Of a stretch of 64,000 bases of DNA, positions 11,770 through 20,334 are shown piece by piece; position 1 is the stretch's first letter; the number at the start of each line of letters is the position of its first letter. The stretch is from the NCBI GenBank assembly GCA_001600615.1, contig BCKK01000009.1, forward strand, positions 372,156 through 436,155. Reading direction: 5' to 3'. The DNA is from Dioszegia crocea (Eukaryota; Basidiomycota; Tremellomycetes; Tremellales; Bulleribasidiaceae). The notes below the pieces were generated by a model, which was given only the letters and a program-made list of their open reading frames with translations, was not told the DNA's origin and did no database searches. A program made the position numbers and the translations under genes.

Positions 11770-13015
11770 TCAAGCCAGATCTACACATTGGCCTCGTTCG
11801 CAAGTCTTCCCACCAAAGACTGAACGTCTGGCATCCAGATCGGCACAGCTGAAACGTCAGCCTCCTTATGGTCCAGTATGGCGGGGCTTGTACTTACTTG
11901 ACGCCGGCCGATGGTGCCGCTACACCTCTGCCCAAGCCAAACACTCCATACATGCAGCCGCCGCAAGATTCCAGCTCGGTAGAGGTGTCGATACACTAGA
12001 CAGTCAGCATAGTTGCTCCTGTGAGCACCTGCGGAAGTCTCACCTCGTACGCGTCTCGACTACCAAACACCTTGCACGCCGTCAAGTCCCCGGGGCAGTA
12101 ATCCTCCTTGATATCCGAGACGATCTTAGGTAGATACCCCGCTGCGCTGTCCACACCCGCCGTAATCAGATTGACCAACCCCCTTGCGCGCGCAGCCTGC
12201 TTTCGCTTCCTGGTGAGCTGCTGCGAAGCTGAGGCCACGTCGTGCGAGAAGACGAAGAAACCGTTTCGATTGAAAAATGAGCCACAGGGTGTCGGGTCCG
12301 CAAAAGTCTCGGTTGTGACGCAGATGTACTGAAACCCTGTACCATCGTTGACGGGGAGCACGATCAAATTTCGGGATCCTCGGCAAGCTGTGAAGACGCC
12401 ATTGAGATCATCCGAGATGAGTGGCGCGGGGGTGTTGTCGGAGATGATAGTAATGTAGCACGTATCAAAGACGAATGTGGTGCCTAGACGGTAAACGGAG
12501 AGGCTCTGGATTGTCAGCTTACGCCGGGAACAAGTGTTCAGGCTTTTGAAGCTAAGCTGGTCGCTGATGCATATCAGATGAAGCTTGGGCTACGCGACAC
12601 CTGCTTGAGTGGAGTGTGCGATCATGATAAATTATAAGAGAGAGAACAGCGGACAGTCCACTCACCCCATCGTTGCTACAGACACTTTGTGCAGAGACGG
12701 CAGAGGAATCAACGTAGTCGAAAGAGGCCGGGGGAGAGTCTTGGCAATAGCAGTTATCGGTGCTCGCTTGGAAGTAAGAGTAAATTTGTGGAAAGTTTTG
12801 AGACCACACGCCACAGTAAGCCTGTCGGCGGTCAGCTTCGGTTGACACAGCCGACAGACAAGGTGACTTACTGCGCAATCCGGGGCGCCGAAGCCAGCTG
12901 GGATTTGGATGACATCAATGCTTGTACCGGCCAGTGTCGAGGCACAACCCACAAAGGTCGCCGCAGGTGTTTGAGCCGCAATGAGTGGAAGGATGGCGAG
13001 GAGGATGAGGATCAT
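11770..13015 (-). CDS. Secreted CPL1-domain protein A
   Basis: The predicted secreted protein of about 295 residues opens with a signal peptide (MILILLAILPLIAAQ). A first Cys-rich module follows (TFVGCAST...APDCA, AYCG, NCYCQDSPP, SVCSND) that resembles a WSC-like spacing. A middle domain comes next (SLSVYRLGTTFVFDTCYITI, FFVFSHD, basic LTRKRKQAARARG). The C-terminal CPL1-like domain contains YCPGDLTACKVFGSRDAYE, CIDTSTELESCGGCMYG and NCADLDARRSV...CERGQCVDLA. Five exons are seen; the acceptor before CIDTS and the phase-2 intron before NCADLD recur in the neighbouring paralogues. CPL1-domain proteins are known in Cryptococcus as secreted factors linked to capsule and host interaction; the role here is unknown. 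The ATG at 13015 is used because an upstream in-frame TTG is not a start. Confidence 0.82.
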
Positions 13016-13613
13016 TGTGTGAGTCGTGGGAGTCAAAATGTGCTAATGGTCTTTCATCAGAGGTCGACTATGATGACAGCGTCAATCGTGAAGAGGATTG
13101 AGAAGAGATGTAGGTGGATGCAGATCGAGTAAGTCGCCATCCTATATAAGCCATCAGGGCCCCTGGGGCACCTTGATAGTATACAGATGCGGGGATATCC
13201 TGTGCCTGATGTCAACACGGACATCTACCATCCTAGACTTAAAAAGCGCCAAGTCAACATTCGGCCGATAAGAATCCTTGTCAGGGAGAAACAGCTTATC
13301 GCTGGGCGATGTCGGTACTGACGCGTACGGACGGGTGAGAGATTTCGGAGCAGCGAAGCTTTTACAGTTTCGGTTGAGTTTCGGGATCTAGCTCGGTACC
13401 TCGGTGGCATTCCGCTGACAGCCGGTATGCCGTACTCGACCATTCTACTGTGTATTGTAGTAGTATCCCCACCTATCCCCACTCGTTCAGCTTGCGGTCA
13501 TGATCATCCTCCTTAATCTTATAGACAATACAATCACTAACAGACAAATTCCAGACCAAAGCATCCCAAGAAGAGTCCATTTTTCTACACCACCACCCAC
13601 GAATCTGCACCCT
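13016..13613. other. Intergenic region between CPL1 copies A and B
   Basis: It contains the promoter of copy A and no supported gene. Confidence 0.4.
13141..13148 (-). promoter_or_regulatory. TATA box of CPL1-domain gene A
   Basis: The minus strand reads CTTATATAGG, 126 bases before the ATG at 13015. This is a candidate core promoter by position and sequence. Confidence 0.45.
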
Positions 13614-13970
13614 CTATGCCAGATCGACACACTGCCCCAAACTACAAGTCTTACTGCCAAAGATGGAGCTGTTGACATCTAGGTCGGCACAGCTGGTCAT
13701 ATCAGTCACTTCTCCGAGACGATAAGCATGGGTGCAAACTCACTTGATCCCAATGTCCGGTACCGCCACACCTTTACCCAAGCCAAACTGCCCGTACATG
13801 CAGCCTCCGCAAGATTCCAGCTCAGTGAGGGTGTCTATGCACTAGGAAGTCAGCGCTAGGGTCTCATTCATTCAGTCTGAAAACAGACTTACCTCATACC
13901 CGCCCTTACTACCAGACACCTTGCAAGCTGTCAAGCCCTCAGGACAGTATTCCTGTTGAAGCTCCGACTA
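13614..13970 (-). pseudogene. 5'-truncated CPL1-domain gene B
   Basis: Only the C-terminal CPL1 domain of a third paralogue is present. One exon encodes SELQQEYCPEGLTACKVSGS; the next encodes CIDTLTELESCGGCMYGQFG; the last encodes NCADLD...SKTCSLGQCVDLA and a TAG. Both introns of the intact copies are retained at the same places, so this is a DNA-level duplication and not a retrocopy. Resemblance to copies A and C stops abruptly near 13970. Upstream there is no signal peptide, WSC-like module or middle domain. A leftover expressed fragment cannot be excluded, but no start codon and leader are evident. Confidence 0.75.
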
Positions 13971-14415
13971 TTATACTGCTCATCGATATCTTGCGTTCCT
14001 GATCTCACCGGACCGAGCCCCAGAAGTTACCACTTTGGGTAGTACAATTGCCCGAAGTGGTGTATTTACTAAGGTTAATGGCGCGTCGTGTCCAATGTCA
14101 CATGTCACTTGTCAGCTGCTACCAGCGCCCAGGTGGCAAAAGTAGGGCCAGTGCTCAGTATGTATACGTGCTGTGGCCAGTGGCAGCTCTTGACAGCGGT
14201 CGGCAGCGGCCCAGCTCACTAGCTCACTGGTCACTGGCCCCGGTGTGGTAATAGATAGCCAAAGCTATGCCAATCACCACACCTTGGTCCGCTCATCAGA
14301 ATGAGCAGGAAGGCAATCACAACGCACTCGTCAGAAGTGTCCGTTACATACGTTACTACTGCACATGCCCAAAATAGTCGCGTGTCGCCACCATGCTGCT
14401 CTCCATCCGTGCCCT
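13971..14415. other. Spacer between truncated copy B and copy C
   Basis: No coding match to the lost 5' part of copy B was found. Around 14174-14239 there are short inverted GGCCAGTG / CACTGGCC words and repeated CACT words, too short to call an element. Confidence 0.4.
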
Positions 14416-15695
14416 CTATCTCAGATCAACGCAATTCCCTGACTGACACGTCTTTCGACCAAAACCATGACTCCAATCATCCAGACTAGCACAACTGAAC
14501 TGATCAGCATGTGTTCCTAGACGTGCGCAGACATCAGGCTAGCCGGCGAGAAGCACTCACTTTACGCCCAGCTTTTCTACCTCCCCACTGATGAGATCAA
14601 AGACTCCGTACATGCACCCTCCGCATGATTCCAGCTCGGAGGAAGTATCAATACACTGCAAGAGTCAGCGCGGTCATAGGAAATTACGAAGTTTGTACCA
14701 ACCAGGAAAACTCACCTCATATGCTCCTTCACTGCCAAACACCTTGCACGCCGTCATCTCTTTAGGGCAGTATTCCCGTTGAGGCTCGGACACTGGGTGA
14801 GGGAAGTGCCCGGCTAGACCACCCATTCGCGCCGCCACAAAATCCACCAGCTGGCTCTTATCCCGCATAGCCCGCGCCCGTGCCCGCTTCCGCTTTCTGG
14901 TGAGCTGGGATACCGTCGACCCAGCATCGTGCGAAAAGACGAAGAAGCTGCCTGGGTCGTTGCAAGTTGTGGGTGTGCTGAAAGTCTCCGTTGTGGCGCA
15001 GACGTATTGAAACCCTGATTCCGCAGGTAAGGGGACTACGAAGACGTTTCGGAACGATCGACAAGCTTCAAAGACCTCCTCAAGGGAGTCGACGGTCTCT
15101 GGCACGTCATTGGGATTGTTTACGGTGGTGTAGCATGCGTCGAAGACGAAAGTAGTGGCGAGACGATAGACAGAGTATGACTGGAATCTTAGCGTGATTT
15201 CTCGTGACACGTCTGGAACGGGCGGCCTCTATTTTACTGGTGCCGATTGGGGTTGGGAAATCAAAGTTTTACCGCAGAGTAATAGCTCCGGAGGTCTGAA
15301 ATGCACTCACAGTGGGATCGGCGCAAACATCAGGCGTGGCAATAGATGACGAATCCTCATAGCCGACAGAGACCGGGCCGAATTGAGTACATTGACAGTA
15401 GCCTTGATCATCTGGTCCGTCTTGCTGATAGTAGGAATGTAAGCGGAATAGTGGATTACTGGCTGCTACAGATCCGCAATATGTCTGGTACAAGTCAGCG
15501 TTGAGAGCATATGAAGTGGATGGTAGAGGAAATGCTCGGATGACTTACAGCGCATTCTGAAGCCGACGTGGCGGAATCGGCGGCCAGCGGCGGACCACTG
15601 ATGGTAGATACACAGCCTACAAACGTCGGCGCGAAAGTCTGAGCAGTGATGAAGGGGAGAATAGAGAGGAGGATTAAGATCATTGTGCGGGGCAT
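14416..15695 (-). CDS. Secreted CPL1-domain protein C
   Basis: This paralogue of protein A has the same layout. The signal peptide is MPRTMILILLSILPFITAQ. The Cys module contains TFVGCVSTISG, SECA, YCGS, GYCQCTQ and DVCADPT. The middle domain contains YSVYRLATTFVFDACYTTVN, GFQYVCATTETFSTPTTC and FFVFSHD, then a basic LTRKRKRARARA stretch. The CPL1-like C-terminus contains YCPKEMTACKVFGSEGAYE, CIDTSSELESCGGCMYGVFD and NCASLDDWSHGF...CQSGNCVDLR. Introns interrupt the protein at the same residues as in copy A. It is predicted to be secreted and disulfide-rich. Function is not known; CPL1-type proteins of related yeasts act at the cell surface or outside the cell. The first of two nearby in-frame ATGs is taken. 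Confidence 0.82.
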
Positions 15696-16331
15696 GGCTA
15701 ACGACGGGGTCCTGGCTGACCAAGAGAAAGATAGACGAGTACAGACGTCAGTGTCGGAAAAGAGAGACAGAGCGAAGGCATTTCAGGTTGAGCAGCTATC
15801 TGATAGCCGCCCTGAAGCAGAGTTTCGAGCAAAGGGCCCGAGGATAAGAAGATCCTGAGACTCGGTGCTTTTGTACGCGTTAAGGTTTGGTGGCGGTTTT
15901 GACCCCTGTTGATATGCCGTAATTGGGCCGGAAGTGGCGCTTGATGCTAAAGCGTGTCGCTGTGCCTGTGCCTGTGCCTGCTCTGCAGTACTGGACCAGA
16001 CCCTAGACCGGTCACTGGACCTAGCAACTCCCAGCTCCACCATGGGCCGCCCTTATTGCCAATGAGATCTGCACGAACACGATATAGACTTCATGTGAGG
16101 TAGAGCTGAAATGAGCGCAGTGAGTCCGGTCAGGACGCATACTAGAATCACTAATACCGGCCTGGTCAGCGCGCAGTGCGTTGTGAGAGGAATCAGCGGA
16201 GCGCAGACATTAGTTGGCAACGCTATGAGCAGATAGTTGTACGATCTGACCATTTCGAACCAGGTCGAGAATGCGTTCGACTGAATTCTTCCGCTTTCAT
16301 CCGGTAGGTAAGTTTGCATGTCCCATCGCTC
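15696..16331. other. Intergenic region upstream of CPL1 copy C
   Basis: No gene is supported. A short TGTGCC triplicate occurs at about 15960-15980. It should hold the copy C promoter and the 3' flank of the family X polymerase gene. Confidence 0.4.
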
Positions 16332-18125
16332 TCACTCGTCGTCATGATCACCCATCGGCGCAGAACTCAGACTGCCAGAATCGCGCATCTTGTTCTTGTA
16401 CTTTGCGTAAGACCGCTCGGTAGGCTAGGACGTCATCTTTTATACTTCGCCTAGTGTGGAGCGGACATACCGGCAACCAAGGCAAGTTGAGCTTCTCAAA
16501 GATTTCCTTCTCACTCTTGACCAGAATCTCTGTCCCTTCTTTGATCTTGGCTAGGATCGTTAGTCATATTCCTAAGTCAGGTATAGGGGGAAAACTCACG
16601 CGTCGTCGCACCCGCGACTACAACCCTATCCCCCATTCCATACTCATTCAATAACCATCCCTTCGTCAACGCCTTATTGCGCACAATCTTCATCAACATG
16701 TCATCCCCCGAATTTCCGAGGAGTATGTAGGGTAGCGACTGGGTTGGGCAGAGACGAATGTCGATCTGACGGTGGACCGATGTAGGGGTTAAGCGGGTCA
16801 AGGCCAGGAGCTTCTTTTCGCCTAGTGTATCAGCTGATGTGCCTTCCCTTTCACCCAATGGGAGCGGCACAACTTACCGCCAGAGAAAATCTTGGCTTCG
16901 TCCAATATCCCAGCATCCAACAAGGCTCGCTTCACTTTACCCATGAGACCGTCCGCCTGGATACCCGCTTTGGTCTTTGCTGTGTCTCTTACGACGTACG
17001 ATCTGACCGTCAGCAGTGATCCATATCAACAATAGAACGTAAACTTACGGATGCCAGATGACCACATCCATATCCGAGCTCAACATTTCTCCACGCCTGA
17101 AACTGCCCATAATTTCAAAGCCGTATTCCTTGTCCGCCTTCTTCAAAGCCTTGGCAATCACACTCTGGAACTTGTAGATTTCGGCACGAGGCATCATCTG
17201 CTCCATGTCCGAGTGATAGGTCAAGGCCAACTGATCGGATCAGCAGGTGGACCTGCATACAATGCGAGACGCAAGACGTACCTTTTGCGAATCGTAGACT
17301 TTCCTCCCGAATTCCTTATCGATAGAGTTCAACAGATCTTCATGCGTTCGTGCTCCTCCTTCAACACTAGAGATCAGCATCAGATTTTGATACGGAAAGA
17401 GCGGTAAGGACTTACTACGCAGCAGCTTTGACTTTGCCAAATCCATGTACTCTGTTGAACATGACTATCGCCCTGTCCTTCTGGTCGAGGTTTTCCAGCT
17501 CGGTGGAGAAGCCAAGCTCGAGCAGCTCTCGGATCAGGCGCCAGGTAACGCCATTCTGTCGAGTCAGCTACGTCTCATTCAAGGCGTCGGAGGGGGTAGA
17601 ATAGCATACTTCCAACGACAGAACACCCTCAATGTCCGTGATACTCATTGTCTCCTTCAACTTGCCTCCTTCGCCAACGTTGGAATAGATGGCTCGTAAA
17701 GCGGCCTTGTACTCGCCCGAGTCTGCTTGAAATCAGCACCTTGTAACGTACAGACGAAGGCCTGGACGTGGACTTACTAGTGTCGGTCGGCTTGAGATTT
17801 CGAAGTGACTGCATGTCCCGTAGATTGTTGAGCAATACTTCTGTCTTGAGGGTCTGATTTCCATAGTCTATCATATCAGCCATCCAATCTCAACTTTTTG
17901 CACCCGAGCTATGTCGCGAAGGGACATACCTGATCCATAATCCTTGATGAGTTTGCGATAGAACTGCTGCGCACTCTGATACTCCGCCACCCGCCCTGTC
18001 GACAGAGCTCTACTTCCGAAAGATGATTGCGAAGGCAGTGCCTGAATACCAGGGATGACGACAGCTTGACGTCGGATCACAGCGGAATTGAGACGAGTTG
18101 ATCGTAGTCGGGCGAATTGAAGCAT
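16332..18125 (-). CDS. Family X DNA polymerase, polymerase beta-like, putative mitochondrial form
   Basis: Both helix-hairpin-helix regions and the palm/fingers of polymerase beta can be followed. The N-terminal helical segment ends in LKPTDT and is followed by IEGVLSLENGVTWRLIRELL. The second hairpin is RVHGFGKVKAAA, then EGGARTHEDLL. The nucleotidyl-transfer motif is MGSFRRGEMLSSDMDVVIWHP from GSFRRG onward, with two metal-binding Asp; the third Asp is in HRQIDIRLCP. LLNEYGMGDR and SEKEIFEKLNLPWLPPTERS end the fold. No BRCT domain is seen, unlike yeast Pol4. The first 60 residues (MLQFARLRSTRLNSAVIRRQ...) are Arg-rich without acidic residues, suggesting mitochondrial import. The position of the dRP-lyase Lys of mammalian polymerase beta seems to be Leu. 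Base-excision repair or gap filling is the likely role. Confidence 0.87.
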
Positions 18126-18672
18126 TTCGGCCTAGAGTATACACAGTTGCGCACCTGGGTGTTAAGGTGAGTATGAAGTGTGAAGTACGATGAGTCAAGC
18201 TTCATCTTTCATCTCAGTCATCCTCCCCTCTCGGAGGCGTTGGCAGGTTAGAGTTTAGACCCCCTTCGCATATCCACTCCATCCCGCTGTGTCATATTGC
18301 CGAGCTGCCGCTAGAGCGCATCGCTCCGAGGGCCTTTTGGTGTCCACTGTGGGTTTTTCAGTGGCATGTGGGCCGATGTAGAGCCAGTGGACGGGCTGAG
18401 AGCAAAATGATGACCCTACAGATGGGGTTGTATGGACGGAAGAGCAAGAGCTGGGGAACGCGTTTCACACCCAAATTGAACGCACGGGCTTGGCTGATTT
18501 GACCTTTGGCGCGTATAGGGTCGTTTTAGGGACTATACATCTCCTGTCCACCTCCAGATCACCACAAGACATATCCAGACAAGCTCAGGATCCAACGGCT
18601 GAGATAAGAGCACAATCCACCCGAAAACTCAAATTACTTTGATCCCACGATCCGCACCCCGACGACCCCACA
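18126..18672. promoter_or_regulatory. Divergent promoter region, polymerase X / DPM3
   Basis: The two flanking genes start outwards from this 547-base interval, so their promoters must be here or shared. No unambiguous TATA box was recognised and no gene is present. Confidence 0.5.
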
Positions 18673-19073
18673 ATGACACGCGCAACCCGTCAACTCACCC
18701 TCGCCCTCCCCCTTGTCCTCGTCTACTTCCTCATGCTCCTTGGAGTGCTTCCTGTTCCCTTCGTCTCTAAGGCGATAGCATCAGCGATAATACCAGTTGT
18801 AAGTCCAATCCACATCCTCGTGGAATGAGCGGAGCTTGGGTTCCATCGTTGTCACTCCAACAAGGCGGTACCGCATCCCTTTATGCCTCTATGCTCGACT
18901 GACACATTCAGATCCCATTCTGGCTACTGGTCACATTCGGCGCATACTCCCTATCATCCCTTGGCCTTGGCCTACTACGTTTCCGCGATTGTCCCGAGGC
19001 GTACGAGAGCTTGTTGGCGGAGATTTCACAGGCGAAGAATGAGTTGAGGGATAAGGGGGTCAGTGTGGACTAG
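18673..19073 (+). CDS. DPM3: Dolichol-phosphate mannosyltransferase subunit 3
   Basis: This small membrane subunit stabilises and anchors the ER dolichol-phosphate-mannose synthase, which supplies mannose for N-glycans, O-mannosylation and GPI anchors. The protein has 95 residues in two exons joined at about 18799-18911, close to the 92 residues of human DPM3. Two hydrophobic segments (LALPLVLVYFLMLLGVLPV and IPFWLLVTFGAYSLSSLGLG) are followed by the family's cytosolic signature RFRDCPEAYESLLAEI and QAKNELRDKGV. The stop lies 87 bases from the stop of the convergent Vps24 gene. Confidence 0.93.
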
Positions 19074-19160
19074 GCGATAAAGTACGGATGTATAGGTTTC
19101 TCCAGGTGTCCAGGACATACTAATACATATGTGTAGGTGTACAAATGGGTACAGATAAGC

Positions 19161-20013
19161 CTATGAACTGAGCAACTCGGCCATCTCTTTCCGCATCCTC
19201 TCCGTCTCTGCCTCGTCCTCGTCCTCGTCGACTTTTTGGGCCTACTCGTCAACGCGGTCCTGCAGATGCGGGAAGAGATAAGACCTACCGGCAATTCCCC
19301 GCCTACACGGCCTGCCTGACCCAGCTTGCCATCTGTCAACTCGTACAACACCTTGTCGACCTCTTCATCGGCCTCTTGCTCCAACTCCTCATCGTCATTC
19401 ACCGAGTCTAGCGTCTCCTCCATCATCTCCTCCATTATTCCAGACTGCTTATCAGCCACTGCTGTGAAGGGATCAGAATCAGACCGACCTTCATCATCTC
19501 CATGCTCATCTCTCGCATAGTTGCATTCAGCTGAGGGAGCTTTATAAGTTGATTGGTTACTTTCATGATCTCGGTCGATTTCTGGAAGGCACCTGTGACT
19601 TTTACCATAGCTGTAGTGTCAGCAAAGAGCATGCTCACCATACGAGAAGGTCCATCGACAACTCACACAGTTGATGTTGCAGCTGCATTTGTATACTCTT
19701 CATTCTCGCTTGGCTCGACATCAACCTGTCCTTCTGCTTATTGGCCCGTACTACTTCTCTCGCCAGTATACGTGCAGACTTAACATCTCCCTTCTTTGCT
19801 AGGACTTTCAGTTCAGAACGGGACTTCTGGGTAGCTCTATCCAGCTGGATCAATATCAGCTTCAATCCTCTTCAGGGGACGGAACAAGGGATACGACTGT
19901 ACATTTAAGGCCTCTCGTTCCAGCTGCCTCTCCTCTTGCCTCAGCTTCTGCTGCCATGCTCGGACTTTCTCCTCTGGCGTTGGGCCGTACACCCAGCGAT
20001 TGAGCGATTTCAT
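19161..20013 (-). CDS. VPS24: ESCRT-III subunit Vps24 (CHMP3)
   Basis: This charged multivesicular body protein polymerises with Snf7 and Vps2 on endosomes to bud and cut membranes. The N-terminus MKSLNRWVYGPTPEEKVRAW leads to the basic helix hairpin (QKLRQEERQLERE, VLAKKGDVKSARILAREVVR). Next come VKVTGAFQKSTEIMKVTNQL and LPQLNATMREMSMEMMK, all matching CHMP3 better than CHMP2. The acidic C-terminal half contains GIMEEMMEETLDSVNDDEEL. The end, ETERMRKEMAELLSS, has the spacing of a MIT-interacting (MIM1-like) helix that recruits Vps4. About 215 residues in five or more exons. The gene starts divergently from the Nbs1-like gene with 321 bases between the ATGs. Confidence 0.92.
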
Positions 20014-20334
20014 ATCGAATGGCTGAAAGGAAGTCGGTGTTGTAACGAGGATTCAACGAGCCCCGCTGATTATTTCAGGCTCTTCTTTGGAGGGTATATT
20101 GATTCCTTAAAACACTTTGATATGGCGGGGAGTAAGAGCGGAAGTGTCTGGGTAGATATGTAGCAAGGATAGATGCAACTCCCTACATGGACGGTGGCAA
20201 GGACAGCTGTTGGTGTCTTCGGAGATGATCGGATCTCCATCTCTGACGCGTGTTGACGAAGCTCGGTCCACCTCAGACATGATTGATTTTCCTTCATCAG
20301 CTTGCTACTATCTGTTACTGGATATGACAAGGAG
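20014..20334. promoter_or_regulatory. Shared divergent promoter, Vps24 / Nbs1-like
   Basis: Only 321 bases separate the two outward-facing ATGs, so regulatory sequence is probably shared. No specific factor site was identified. Confidence 0.45.

Noticed and set aside
11453..12133. 226-codon plus-strand open frame over CPL1 gene A
   Set aside because: It runs antisense across supported exons, starts in the SAM synthetase promoter and shows no domain or splice logic; treated as a shadow.
13016..13036. Longer start for CPL1 protein A at 13036
   Set aside because: The codon there is TTG, not ATG; the first ATG in the frame is at 13015 and directly begins the signal peptide.
14174..14239. Inverted GGCCAGTG / CACTGGCC words as a possible mobile-element end
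   Set aside because: Eight-base arms without target-site duplication or internal coding sequence are too weak to call an element.
15955..15985. TGTGCC triplicate as a repeat array
   Set aside because: Only about three short copies, within chance expectation for the window.
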